Below, piece after piece: positions 48,432-61,200 of a DNA stretch of 64,000 nt. Where the stretch lies: contig NDFF03000001.1 of NCBI GenBank assembly GCA_002150815.3, forward strand, positions 682,001 through 746,000, written 5' to 3'. A program made the position numbers and the translations under genes. Positions within the stretch are counted from its first letter, which is position 1; every line of letters starts with the position of its first letter. The stretch is from Grammothele lineata. Its lineage: Eukaryota > Basidiomycota > Agaricomycetes > Polyporales > Polyporaceae. The notes under the pieces are model-generated. The model ran no database searches and was not told the DNA's origin. It saw nothing but the letters and a program-made list of their open reading frames with translations.

Positions 48432-51400
48432 ATGCCTGGGAAGAGGCACCAACCTACCCTCTTTACTCATCCTGAGCACGACGCCGACGACGAAGACGAT
48501 GACTCCTGGCAGTCCGCCTCTCGCTCGCACACCTACTCCACCTCCGGGAGCCTCAAGAGTCGAGTGAAGTCCAGGCAACGGAGTGCATTCTCCCCCAACT
48601 CTTCTAGCTCCAACGTACCGTCCACCTCTTCCGCTGCCACCCCTCCCCCTCTTCCGCGCTCCAATTACACAAACATCTACAACCAGTTTGTCCGCCGGTA
48701 CCGGAATAGCCACACGACGGTCGACGATGACCCTCGGGACGATGACCCCGAGACGCACTATTATTCCCGCGGCTTCGGACAGCTTCTCGATGGCGCAGAC
48801 AGCGACGACGAGGACCTCCGCGGGCCGTCGGCCACTGGCGAGACGCACGACCGGATGTCCTCGGTCATGCTCGACACGGAGCCGATTGAGCCACAGACCC
48901 TCGAGGACCGCGAACGGCTGGAATGGCAGACGATGCTCGCGTCTGTCCTTGCGGGTGACGTCCTCAAAGCGGAGAACACGCGTATCACCGTCGCGCTGAA
49001 GTCTTCCTCTGAGGAGGAGAATAACCCTCACGCCGGCATCTGGCTCGGCATCCGCGCGCGCTTCCATGGCCACACCGTCGAGGAGGAGCGGAGGAGGCTG
49101 GAGGAGCGACGGTTACGCACAGTCGACTCCGTCATCAAGGAGATCATGGACTTCAAGGTGCTGGACCCTCCCGTGGGGACGTCCGAGAGTCGCGAGACGT
49201 ATGCCCTTCAGCAGGTGAATGCCGTTCTTCGCCGCCTCGAAATTGCCCACTCCCTATACCCCAGCTTGCGCGCGTTCTATGTAGACTATCCCGCGGCGAC
49301 GGACGTCGAGTTCCAGTCGCGATGCGACACTCTCAACACTTGGTCCACCGTCCTCACCTCCCTTAGACAACTTCTACGCACTCTCCGAAGGTGGTCGGGG
49401 AGTGAGACTATGAACGTCACGCAGCCTACTTCTCATCCTGCGACGCCGGCTCCCGCTAATGGCGAGGGCGCCAATGATACCGAGACAACGTTCGTTGAAC
49501 GGCTGTTGAAAGAGGAGGGTGTCCAGCGACAATTCGAGAAAGGCTCAATGACGACCATACATGCTCTCGTCGGCACGACCCGCGACGCGCATGTAAACCT
49601 CGCGCCTATGTTCAAGAAGATGAATCTACCCTCTTTTGAACAAGAATTAGTACCGTTGGTGTCATTCTTGACCGATCTCGCTCGGGCGGTGTTACGGGTG
49701 CGGTTGGCATACGCTCAGAGGCTGAAGAATCCAGACGTCCTCATCATCGACCAAATGACGGACGACTTGAAGGTCAAGATTGGCTTTGCCTGCACACTCA
49801 AACGGCAATATGAAGCCTTCCTCATACCGGATCCTGGCGGCAACTGGAAATTACCCCCATGTATCAGCCCGGACTACGACTCGACCATCCTGGAGGCGCT
49901 CACTTTCTTCTTCAAACTCATACACTGGAAACTAAAGAGCGGAACCAAAGGGATCTACTTCAAGGAGACAGACGTCATAGAGGCGCAATGGGCGACTTTC
50001 AGCGACGTCAGCCTAACGATACCTGGAGGCGCCTCGCTTGTTGCTGAGCAGCTTTGGTACGCATGCGCAGGTTGTTGCCGCTCTAACAGCGTGTTGATTT
50101 CACCCCCAGCGCGTTGACCAACAAGCTGATCGTCCGTGTGATGAACTACTTTGATACATCCATTCGAGTTCCTGGCATGACGGACGGCTCTACAACTGCT
50201 AACCTCTCCGAGCGTGTGCGCAAGACTCTGCGGGCGAACGGAATGAATGGAGGACCGGTACAGGCCTCGCTCACCACCGGGTCCCAGCCCACCAACGCAG
50301 GCATGTCGAAGGACCGGCTGGTCGGCTGGTATTCTAAGATCCTAGACGGCACAAGGCAGCGCTCGCGTAAATTGCAGCGATTAGCTAGGTTCGTATTTAT
50401 GCTGCCTCTCCACCCCATGTGCCCTATTCTAATCAACGCGCCTGTATTTTTCAGGGTTCTATCTAATCGATTTGGCGATTCTGCAGAGTACGACCTCGAA
50501 GACATAACCAATATCGATGTTTTCATCTCCACGTTGGTTGAGACCGATCACGGACTTGTCTACACGCAGTCCTACGAAGAGGACGGTACATACATCGTCG
50601 CATCCCCCGCAATTCGTGATCGGCCGGAGATCATACGCAGGCTGCTTGTCGACGCGTTCCATGTAAACGAGATCGACGAGTCAAGTTGGTTAATGGAGAG
50701 CGGCGACGCGGAGCCTGACGAAGGGGAGAACGCGAACTATCTACTGGTCTTATCGCCGCGGAAACGTTTCCTCTGGAATGGTTTCGTGCTCATGTTACAG
50801 GTACCGGCTATCGACCTCCAGCTGGAGGATAATCGCATACGCCTCATCGCCGACGGCTCGCAGCATCGGTTAGCTGCGGCGAAACGCCAGTTTGCGGAAC
50901 TCTTCGAGCCGGAGGAAGACGAGGAAACTGGAGAGCCTCTAGGACCTGACATGCAGCCCCTGACTTGTTTAGTAGAGCAACAGGCCCATCTTCCGTTGGT
51001 GAATCGCGAGCTGCGCAAGATTTCGAGGGCGACGAACCGGTTGGCGGAGTCGATTGTCGAGTCTGTGCATCATGTGCGTCAGACCCTACAGGAGACGAAC
51101 AATTATCAAGAACTCCTCGAGAACTGGTACGTGTTTGCGTCCGACCACGGATCGCACGTACAGAAGCATATGGACCATGCTACGCTCGCCAAGTACAACC
51201 AGTCGCTCATCAAGCTCGCCATATCGTGGGTATCGTTCATCTGCGACGACTGCGATCCGAACGACCGCAAGACGTTCCGCTGGGCCGTCACGGCGCTCGA
51301 GTTCACTCTTCATCGTACGCGACGAAACAACATCCTCCAGGTGCCCGACGACCAGTTTGAGATGCTGCGCCAGAAGGTCGCGAGTTGTATGACACTGCTT

Positions 51401-53074
51401 ATCAGCCACTTTGACATTCTCGGCGCGCGCTCGGCTTTGGACGCGAAGCGCGAGAAGGAGCGGCAAGAGGAAATCTTGAAGCAACAGGCAACTCAGCGCG
51501 AGGAGGAGGTCGAAGAGGAGGCTGCGTTCCAGGCGAGTCCAGACGAGCAAGACTCCGTACTCGCATACGCGGACCCCGCTGTGCGCGCGTTCTGGGACAA
51601 GGCACTATTGCTCGCGCGCGAGATCGACGAGCACCGCGCCCAGGTCGGCACCGAATACCACATCATCGGTCGCGTACTCGATGAACGCGTGCTCGTCGAC
51701 CGCTCCGTCGTCTTCCTCGCCGGCTCCGCGTCGAATGTGTCCATACGCTGGCAGCAACGGCGGTTCATCGGTGCAGGCTCCTTCGGTTCCGTCTACCTCG
51801 CGATCAATCTCGATTCAAACACGCTCATGGCGGTCAAGGAGATCAAGTTCCAGGAGGCAGCCGGGCTCACGAACCTGTACACATACATCCGGGACGAGCT
51901 GCAAGTCATGGAGATGCTGCACCACCCGAACGTCGTTGAGTACTACGGCATCGAGGTCCACCGCGACAAGGTGTACATATTTGAGGAGTATTGCCAGGGC
52001 GGGAGTCTCGCGGCTCTGCTAGAGCATGGAAGGATCGAAGACGAGGGTATCTTGCAGGTATACACGCTGCAGATGCTCGAGGGTCTCGCATATTTGCATT
52101 CGCAAGGTGTCGTCCATCGAGACATCAAACCCGACAGTAAGCGACCGCCCCCACCCTCTCAGCTCTATGCTGACCCGTACGTCTAGACATCCTCCTGGAC
52201 CACATGGGCGTCATCAAGTACGTCGACTTCGGCGCGGCCAAAATCATCGCGAAGAACCACCGCACAATGCAGCGTTCGCGGCGTGTATCAGACCCAGCGC
52301 CGGCCGCCGGGGCTACGGCAGCAGCAGCCGCGAACACCGGCGCCGCCGCGGCTGGCAGCGGCCAGTTTGGCATGAACAACAGCTTGACGGGCACGCCCAT
52401 GTACATGTCTCCAGAGGTCATCCGGAACAACAAGCGTGGCCGCCAGGGCGCGATGGACATCTGGTCCCTCGGCTGCGTCGTGCTCGAGTGTGCGACCGGC
52501 CGGAAGCCGTGGAGCAACCTCGACAACGAATGGTGCGTCTCCTGCCTCATCCCCTCCCGATCGTTCCTTGCTCATCCCGTTTCATAGGGCAATCATGTTC
52601 CACATCGGCGTCGCCACGCAGCACCCGCCGCTCCCCGAGCCGGGCCAGCTGAGCGACATGGGCATCGACTTCATCCGCCAGTGCCTCACGATCGACCCCG
52701 TGCAGCGCCCGACGGCGATCGAGCTCATGAACCACCCCTGGATGCTCGACTTCCGCGAGAAGCTGCGCTCGTACGAGGAGGAGGCCTCCGTCGAGGCCTC
52801 CACCACCGCTGCCGCCGCGAGCACCGCGCCCGCGGACGCGCCGGCGTTCGAGGGCGCGAGTGTCGCACGGCAGGCGGCGATCCTGCAGGAGCAGGAGTCG
52901 GAGCTCATCCGCGCGGTGAGCCCGAGCCTCTCGCCGCTCGCGACGCCCGAGGGCTCGTCCGACAGCTCGTCGCCCGGCCTGCAAGCCATCGTCGGCGCGG
53001 GCGGAGCGGGCCCATTCGACTCGAGCCCGTCATCCTCGGGCGGGAGTTCGAGCGCGGGCTCGAACTCCTCATAG
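48432..53074 (+). CDS. SSK2: Ssk2/Ssk22/Wis4-type MAP kinase kinase kinase (HOG pathway)
   Basis: Activates the Pbs2-type MAPKK in the osmotic and general stress cascade downstream of the Ssk1 response regulator. The N-terminal about 1,150 residues hold the conserved Ssk2 region (HYYSRGFGQLLDGADSDDED, RERLEWQTMLASVLAGDVLK, IWLGIRARFHGHTVEEERR). The kinase domain shows GAGSFGSVY, AVKEIKFQ, VVHRDIKP, DFGAAK, GTPMYMSPEV and DIWSLGCVVLECATGRKPW. Introns are near 50057-50110, 50393-50455, 52135-52185 and 52532-52587. The activation segment between DFG and GTPMYM carries an Ala-rich insert of about 35 residues. The C-terminus is a low-complexity Ala/Ser-rich tail. Confidence 0.94.
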
Positions 53075-53977
53075 TGCTCGTGCGCCTCTTCGCGTCGCGC
53101 GCGCGGACGGACGGTTCGCGAAAACTCCTGACATGACGTGACATGACGCCGCCAGCGACGGACGTTTCCATCGTGTACATATCTGCCCCTCACACCGTTG
53201 TAGCTACTATCTCGTTCCCTCATCGCATATCCATATCCACGGGGCCTCGCTGAACCCCGTCTCGGCTCCCCTTCCTGATAAGCTGCTCTCGATCACGCAT
53301 CTCCCATCCATCCCACGTGCGCCCATGTATGTACCACCTCCCACCTCCCCCTCTCGTCCTCTCAATGATTCGCGCTCACGCTGCGCACGCCCAAGAAGAG
53401 TACGCCCGCCACCCACACTAATCATGATAGTCATCGTTATCGCCTTCGTTTGTGTCCACTGTTCTCTCGCGCCCACGCATGCTTGTACTACTACCAGCAC
53501 ACGAAAGCCACACGAGTTCGGAAACAGGTTTGGAAGATCTACAGTAATACACGCAGTATTTCGGTTCCGACGGGCGGGCGGGGGAATATTTCGGGTGAGG
53601 TGATGATGGAAACAACAAAAAGAGCAGCGTCTGAGAGCGATGGAAAAATGAAGATGAATGGGGATCGGCCACGCGGTGGCCGACATTACGCTCGGGGACA
53701 AACAACAAACATGGCTACACTGAATTGAATTGAACTTGAATTGGGTTGAAAATTGGGTTGGGTCGGATCGAAGCGTAACCGTGCGACTTCGGGGGTGGTA
53801 TTGGCAGGTCGGAGGGGGGAATACGAAAGCACCACAAAATACAGACGTGCATCCGGGGCAGACTCCAAACAAGATCCAGCAGCAGCAGTAGTGTCTCACT
53901 CATCGTGCCCGAGTAAAAAAGCAAGCGGAAGCGAAAGCACTCGACGACGGACAGACCCGATCAGCCACCACCTCTCC
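53075..53977. other. Convergent 3' region between the MAPKKK and the membrane-protein gene
   Basis: About 900 bases between two facing stop codons, more than the other convergent pairs here (134 and 244 bases). It has long pyrimidine-rich stretches and a small degenerate repeat at 53721-53763. A minus frame of 230 codons (53207-53899) is low-complexity and I do not call it. Confidence 0.4.
53721..53763. repeat. Degenerate tgaatt / ttgggttgaa repeat
   Basis: About 43 bases built from repeated ttgaa and ttggg words (for example tgaattgaattgaa, then ttgggttga twice). Local and AT-richer than the surroundings. Probably simple-sequence slippage in a 3' region. Confidence 0.6.
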
Positions 53978-56754
53978 TTACTCGATGACCCAGCGCCGGC
54001 CCTTCCCGGACCCGCTCGAGGCCGCCGAGCCCGCGGAGCGCGCCGAGTCGTGGCTCATCTGGCTGCTCCGGCTGTTCTGCCTGCTGAGGTAGAACGGCCC
54101 GCTGCCCACGCTGCCCGCGCCCCCGTACGCGCTCGCGGGCGGCGACGGCCCGCTCCTGAGCGACCCGGGCGGGGTCTCGAACGGCGTGTCGAACGGGTTC
54201 GAGCCCGAGTCCTGGGAGGAGGACGAGTAGAAGCGGGGCCCGCGCGCGGCGAACTTCATCTGGCTCGGTGGGGGCACCTCCTGCCCGGAGCCGAAGGTGA
54301 CGGAGAAGGTGGGGATGGGGGAGTCGTTGGAGGGGAAGGCGAACTTTTCCGAGTCGTACGTCTTCTCGTCTTCGTCGACGAGCTCTTCTTGCGCGTGGAC
54401 TGTAAAGCCGTGAATGCAATCCGTAAGAACTTCATTCAAGAAAACAAACACAAGGTACATACGGTAGCGCTTGAGCCCCTTCCCAAAGTTCAGACGACAG
54501 ATAATCCCCAGGATGAGCGTAGTGAGTGTCAGGAGGACGGCCGTAGTCGTCATCAAGCTGAAGAACAGCCAGGTCGCGTACGTCCAGCGGAACGTCGCGG
54601 CGATGAACATGACCGCCCAGCCGGCAATCATGTACACGGCGAGCCCGAGGAAGAGCATCATGCGCTTGCGGTACTCTTGGCGCACGGATATCCAACCCTG
54701 CACGTTGTGTGTGAGATGGGCAGAGATGGAATACAAATATGAACACATACCGTGACGAGCCAAGGGACGAGGAGCTGCATAAAGCATGACGGTTAGAACA
54801 CATTCATTCTCAGGAATGGTACAAATAGGCCTACAATGAGCGCAACGAGCATGAACGCCGTGAAGACCTTCGGGTCCTTCGTCAGGCGGCCAATGTTGCC
54901 ATGGTAGACCTGGTCGACCCAGAGCGCGGCCGAAGCCCCGACGAAGAAGAGCGAGAGCTGGATGGCGATCGAGAACATGAGCACGAGGTTGTATACGCGG
55001 TTGATCGTGCGGGACGCCCCGACACGCTTGAACGTCTGCCACCCGAACGTCTGCAGCACCGTGCAACAGTATCAGAAAACGTATAATAACTATCAGCGGG
55101 AGGGCGCCGACGGACCTTCATGAGCCGCCAGCTGAGGAAAGCGGAGACGAGGAGCGCAAAGCAGTTGAGCGCGAGACTCGGGATCTCCGCGTTCGCGCGG
55201 CTCTTCCAGTAGTTCGGGAGGAGGTTGATCCCGCACGCGCCCTTGGTCGTGAGCGTCGTGAACTGCTTGTGGAAGTGCTCGGTGTTGGCCTGATGACATT
55301 GGTAACGATGCGCGATTGAGCGAACAAGATCATGCACGACAGGGTGGAGACTCACGATCTGGAAGCCGCCCCAAGCGGTCGCAAGGATGTGCGTGAGCAG
55401 GGAGGCGACGCTGTGTGAGCGTATCGTAAGTCAGACGATGACAATCAGGGATATGACGATGATGGCGCGCGGCGCAACGCACATATGGGGAATCGACTCG
55501 TTCAGGAGGGCGACAAGGGACATGCCGAGTAGCCAGAATTGGAACGCGATAAACGCAATGTCTTCCCGCTTCGTGTTCTCGACGCTATCATACTATCAGT
55601 TTTATTTTCCGTTAGCAGATCGGACGGCACGTACATGTCACACGGCCAGTTGAGCGCATACAGGCACTTGCGGGGCAGCTCAACGTCCTCGTACCCATAG
55701 AGGCCGTTCAGGTCAACCTTGGCGTTGCCGCTGAGCATGAGGCGGATTTGGGTCTCGGGCAGGACGGGATCCCGCTTGTCGTGGTGGTGGAGGAAGGTGA
55801 GCTCCAAGTCGTCCTCGTCGTCACTCTCATCATCGCTCTCGTCGTCGCTCTCATCGTCGCTGCTCTCCACATCGAGCTGTCCATTGATGGGGAGCAGGGT
55901 GGCGGTGGGGACAAGCGTGATGGTACTCGCGGCGGCGTTGTTGCCCGCGGCAGAAGTGAGGGTGCCGACGGCAGACGAGACGGCGACGGAAGAGGACGCC
56001 TTGGACGCTGAGGAGCTAGACGTCTTGGAGGAAGAAGAGGTCGCTGAAAGGACAGACGAAGAGGAAGACGAAAGAGTGGCGGTGGACGAGGAAAGGTGCG
56101 TGGTGGAAATGGCGGAGGCGGCTACGACGGCGGCTGCAGACGTCGAACTCGGCGCTACCGACGAGGAGTTCGAGACGAGGGATGAAGAGCTCGAGAACAC
56201 AGACGAGGAGCTCAATACGAGGGAGGTCGAACTCGCGACAGCCGAAGAAGAGTCGTTCACAGCCGCGTATGTCTGTCCCTGCGTGAATGAGACGTTCGCC
56301 TGTGTATGACCGTCCCAAACGACGGTACAGGCGCTCGCGTCGAGCGTGGAAGGCACGGAGTCACACATGCGGAGATCGACGTCGTAGACGGCGAAGCCGG
56401 GGTCGGTGGCGTTGCCTTGCTCAATGAGGTCCTGGAGGAACTTTGCGGCATCGGCGTTGGCCACGAATGCCTGGACCTGGAAGACGACCTGGATGATGCA
56501 GTGGAGGACGGAGAAAGCGAAATAGAACTTCGTGAGGCGGGAGAAGGTGACACGGTCCCACTGCACGATACGTTTAGCATTTGTCGAATCTGGCACAACC
56601 AAAATGCATTCAAGAGAACGCGACACATGCAGAAGACGCCCGGCGGCGCATACAGTGGCAAGTGCGACGCGTCGGGTATGTGCAAGGGGGCGGCAATAAT
56701 GACGCATGTACTCACGAAGAGCTTCAAACCACCAATGACATTAGGAAACTGCAT
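53978..56754 (-). CDS. Unrecognised fungal multipass membrane protein with Ser-rich ectodomain
   Basis: I do not recognise a family. Chosen start at 56754 (MQFPNVIGGLKLF), then an intron to WDRVTFSRLTKF and a first hydrophobic helix (FYFAFSVLHCIIQVVFQV). Residues of about 130-280 are extremely Ser/Thr/Ala-rich, as in an O-glycosylated segment, followed by an acidic repeat (DDESDDESDDE type). Then come LFPRKCLYALNWPCD-like sequence and about seven more hydrophobic segments, including FQFWLLGMSLVALL, LALNCFALLVSAFLSW, LVLMFSIAIQLSLFFVGASAALW, MMLFLGLAVYMIAGWAVMFI and LMTTTAVLLTLTTLILGIIC. A Ser/Pro/Gly-rich cytosolic tail closes it. At least seven introns. A receptor or transporter role is possible, but nothing in the sequence proves one. 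Confidence 0.75.
55806..55876 (-). repeat. Tandem codon repeat encoding the acidic Asp/Glu/Ser run
   Basis: On the plus strand a tcgtcgctctca-type unit recurs about four times. On the coding strand it gives repeated DDES units. It lies inside the membrane-protein gene, between the Ser-rich region and the next helix, and is in frame. Confidence 0.7.
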
Positions 56755-58201
56755 GGTAGCAAAGTCTGTGGGGGTCCGGCGGGGCGAATTAGTGTCGTCA
56801 TCGGCAAACGGCTCGGGAGGGTGTCTCACCAAGCCCGAGGGAGTGCAGAAGCCTTGGCAGAAGATCGAGATGCCGCTAGGGCAGGAAAAGCGACGTGAAG
56901 TCCAGCCAGTGCAACTTCAGCGGTCTTGGAAGGGAGCACAGCGACGGTCCTGCGCGCCGAGGTGTGCAAAGGCGGAGCTGTTTTGAAGGGGAGGGGGGAG
57001 AAGAGGGAGGGTGGTGGTCGGAACCAACAAGGGCTGGTGCAAGGGACTCGCGCGTACCGACGCTCTGTTCTCATAACCTCTCCGCAGATGCCGTGACCCG
57101 TCCCTCGCGAGGTCCGCCGTTGGCTGCCGTTCGTCCATCTCCTCCCAGGCCCGTCCCCGGGCGCTTCCCGTCGCCGTCATCAGCATCCTCCAGTCGCCAG
57201 CCGACCGACGACGCCGTGGCAACCCCCGTCCGTCCGGCCCATCTCCCGGACATGCTCCGGCCACGCCTGCTCTCGCAGAGTCTCTCTCGACCCTCTCGCC
57301 GCCATCAACATGCTACTCCGGCCACACAAACACCCCGAGCACTCGCCTCGACATCACCCAAGACATGCGTCCAACAGAACTCAACAGAAGCTGCACATCG
57401 CAGATAACATGTGGGCTGTGCCGCCTGGGCTCGCTACAGGCGTTATTCCGCCCCCCGCCTCCCGCTCGTCCACCGTGTCGCCACCGCGCAAGCTCGCAAG
57501 GCCCGAGGTCGCTCCCGCCCCGACGCGCCCCGCCGCAGTCGCCGCGTCGGGCACAGCACCGCTCCCGCTAAACTCACGCTCGACCGATCGACCGACCTTT
57601 GTGGAGCCCCCTGGAGCCACTGCCACCTCCTTCGCGCCATCGCGACCGTCCGCGTTCTCGTTCTGTCGACCTTTCCATTCGGACATGCCGCCGTCCATTG
57701 TCGCACTCGCCCAAGGGCGACTGATCATGCCCGCTTGATTTTCATAGAGGCTCAAATGATATCATCTGATTACTCGCCTTTGATTGACGCTGCGCCGGTA
57801 GCAAGCCTTGTGCAAACCAAACCCTCGCACGATCACTCGTCTGCACAGTGCTCAGCGAACTGCAGCCCAACTCAACGCCGAGGGCTGTGCGCCAAGGCGA
57901 GCGAGCGCGCGACAGGCCAGCCCGGGTCCAGCCTGCAATGCAACACCGTTCGTTGTCATGCTTCTCGTGCTAAGACTGAGACTCGCCAGCTGCGCACCGG
58001 GTGACGCCGGACGATCAGCCTGTTCGTCAAAGAAGTATCTCCATTTATTGACTCACCGATGCGCGCGTGCCGGAAAGAAATCGAAGCTTAGCGGAGACGA
58101 ACCACACAGAGTTTAATCCGCGGACGGTCCGAACACAGCTTGCAGAAGTCGTTCTCCGATATGCATACATAGCGTTCCCCTCCCCGTGTACCTCGCTCCG
58201 C
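56755..58201. other. Upstream region of the membrane-protein gene, 3' flank of TFIIIC subunit
   Basis: About 1.45 kb. The part next to 56754 is the promoter of the minus-strand gene. A plus-strand open stretch from 57251 starts with a presequence-like peptide and is listed separately at low confidence. The rest holds no frame with a recognisable domain and no RNA gene I can see. Confidence 0.4.
57251..57738 (+). CDS. Possible small mitochondrial protein gene (low confidence)
   Basis: An ATG at 57251 opens a frame reading MLRPRLLSQSLSRPSRRHQH, rich in Arg/Ser/Leu and with no acidic residue for about 45 codons. That is the make-up of a mitochondrial presequence. It stops at about 57406. Another plus frame stays open from 57310 to 57738 and ends RPFHSDMPPSIVALAQGRLI. 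An intron could join the two, but I cannot place convincing splice sites. It could equally be a GC-rich upstream region that stays open by chance. No family recognised. Confidence 0.2.
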
Positions 58202-61200
58202 TCACACCTGGTACCACCGTCTCTGCCCCTTCGCCAAGAACCAGAACGTACACTTCTCTTCTCGCTCGTTCGCAGGGCCCAGCCCGAGTCCAAGCTCTGC
58301 GCCTTCCAGCCGCCGCGCTGCGACCGCGTCCCCCGCACGCGCCACGATCTGCCCGTCCTCGAGCAGCGCCTGCAGCACCTCGCACACCTCCTGCCTGTCG
58401 TATGCAGCTCGCAGGCGCCATCTGATCTCCGCCTGCGGACAGCCAGAAAAACAACGTTCGACGTGAGCTAGTGTCCGTACGGCCGTGGGCGAGCACAAAT
58501 GCCGCGAGGTGCGGGAACAATTGTGCATAGAAATAAACGCACCTGCGAGATCCCCGGGCGGAGCAGGATGAGCCCCAGTACCGCGCGCACGGCCGCCTCC
58601 CACACCTCCTTCAGTTTCCGTCCGTAGATGTCGAGCCACCGCCTTGGAAATACTATCGACTTGCATGGGCGTACTTGCGTCGGCGCATCCGCATCTGCGT
58701 CTGCATCTGGAGCCGCGTCGCTGTTACTAACGCTAACTGTCACAGTCCAGGGTCGAATGTGCGCCGCGCCCACGAGCACGACCGCACTGTACCCCGTCCA
58801 ATGCGCGAGCGGCACCTCGCTCGACGATGACCCATCCACCAACCGGTGTACGGTGGCAAAGACCATCGTATCGCTCACTTCAGCGACCCCGAGCTCGCCG
58901 GCGGGCCCCCTCGTTTGGAATCGCGTCTGCCACCGAAGGTAACGTCACGTTAGCGCCCGCTCCCCCGCGTTCGATAATGATAATGATGAGTGATGGATGG
59001 ACAGTTGTGGCGGGAGGAACCACAGGCCCCGCGGTGGGGGGCCGTTGCTACCCCACCGCGCGAGATAGACACATATCGAGAGACACGCACCAGCATCTCC
59101 GCTCGAGTGAGTCCGGCGGAGCCTGCAGCGCGGAGCGCCGACAGGATCGCTTCCGCGACCGATTTGGAAGGGGAGTCGAGCTGGGCGAGAAGCGCGCGGG
59201 CGGCTTCATCGAGGCAGGCGGAGCAGTCGACTAGCCCTTCCGAGGTATAGCGACAGAATGCGGATTCGCCGCCGGCGGTGACACCGTGTTCAAACGCGGA
59301 CGGGGTGTCGGAGTCCACTTGCATACCCACTTCGGGGACCTGGACGGGCCCGGCCGATTCCGTAGGCAGGGCCGGGGCCGGGGGCGGTCCGGATACGCTC
59401 GCATATTGCACGCGCACCTCGGTCTCGATGTCATCGTCATCTGCAGATATGGGGTCGGTTTAGCAGTCGAACAGACGGTAGCAATCTGCGTCTGCGAAAA
59501 CGCCCGCGCGCGCACGCACCTGCTTTCTTGCTATTCCAATCAATAGACGCCCGCATGCACCGCGGGTGGGATGTATCGACATCAAACCGGACCTGGAGAC
59601 CGCTCTCCGCTCAGCTCCACGTCGGTTGGGGATATGGGCACACAAAGCACGGCGTACCTTGCCCTCGGACGCCAGCTCGAGGAGGAAGGCGGTGTCGCCG
59701 TCGGTTGCCAGGAGCGGCCATTCCTGCCATGAACCATCCGCCCCTTGTTGTTGCTGTTGTTGCTGTGCAATGGTCTCCTCGAGCGCAGCCGCGTCTTGGA
59801 AGAGCTCGCGTGGCAACTGGCCTCCCAGCGAGTTGGAGTTGCTTCATAACGGGTGATTGCAGCCGGTAATGGTCAACGTCGGCGGACTCGGTCAGACGCG
59901 CAAGGCTTCGGGCTCACACACCTGTCAGATATCTTGAGCGTGCGCCCCGGCTTGAGCTTCGCCGGGTCGCGCACCATCTTCGCCAGCACGCCGCGGTTGA
60001 GGAGCTCGGTCGTCGACACTTTGACGAGCTCTTCACCGACGCCTTTGAGCAGCTCCGACGCGACGTCCATGTCGTAGGTCTCGTTTGGATTCCCGAGTGC
60101 CATCTAGCGAGAAGAAGTTGTACAAATCAATCGTCAGAATAGCCTTCTAGGCATACCTTGACTGCTGCGTCTGCAACGTATTGAATATCTGCCGCGTACG
60201 GCGAAGGCGCAGGAGGCATATCTGCCACCTCGCTGGTGAAGGCATGATGCGCGAACAGTTTCTCGCGGGCCTCCTCGGAGACCACGCTCCACATGAAGTC
60301 CCATGGTGGAGCCGCTGGGACTTTCTCAACAACGTCGAAGTGTTGGATGATCTCCTCCAGTGATGACGGCAGATCAATCTTCTCACTGGTGTCCACCTCG
60401 ACAAACCCAACACGGCTGTGGTTAACAGTCAGCATAGCTCCGTCAGTACAGCAAGTGATGGGAGGCGTACATCGCGTTCTTGTCGATATACTTTCGAAGG
60501 AACTTAATGTGCGCCGCTAGGTCGAAGTGCGTCGCGCTTGCAGGATCTGGGTCTGGAAGGGCTTCGGTTCCCCGATACTGCACCCAGACGTCGTACCATT
60601 TCTCTTCGAGGCGGGTAAGGTACGTCTCAGTCCCTGGGGTTTCCTTCAGATGGACAAGGCGTTGTCGGACAGAGTTCCTCGGGACAGCCGGAAAAATTTG
60701 CTCCATTGCACCCCAGTCAAGTCGTGTTCCATTGCGACACCGCGCCTTGATGATAGCAGACCCGTCCCGCACAAGCTCGTCATAGTCGCGATTCCACAAG
60801 AAACGGTGTCGTCGTGGAGCTTTAATATCGCCTGTATGTATGCGTCCCCATGAGCTTCACGTCCCCTCAAGTTCCACTGCAGTCGTACCTGTATCCTTCT
60901 CCTTACCCTTTCGCGTCTTCTGGCCGGTCTTCGCATCCTTGGGGACCCGAGGGCCCTGCGCAGCAATCAGCTCGTCAACGTCCTTCTCCTGCAGGGCCGA
61001 CGCAACCGGCGCAACCGGCGCAGCCTGTGTAGCTTGGGCGGGAGCGAAAATCGGCGCACGCGCAGTCGCTAGCAGCTTCTCCGCAACCACATCTGCCTCT
61101 CGGATCGCCTCTCGGATCCGCGCCTCCCACTTCTCACTCGCCTTCGCGGAGCCGCCAAGGAACCGCGATCGGAGCCGTTGTACGCGTTGTGCGGCGGATT

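Noticed and set aside
48393..49073. 226-codon minus-strand frame
   Set aside because: Antisense to the first exon of the Ssk2-type kinase; Arg/Val/Gly-rich without a domain.
53207..53899. 230-codon minus-strand frame in the convergent gap
   Set aside because: Low-complexity Phe/Ser/Cys/Arg sequence from simple-sequence DNA; no domain or codon bias.
55719..56309. 196-codon acidic plus-strand frame
   Set aside because: It is the antisense of the Ser-rich and DDES-repeat coding region of the minus-strand membrane protein; codon repeats keep the opposite strand open.
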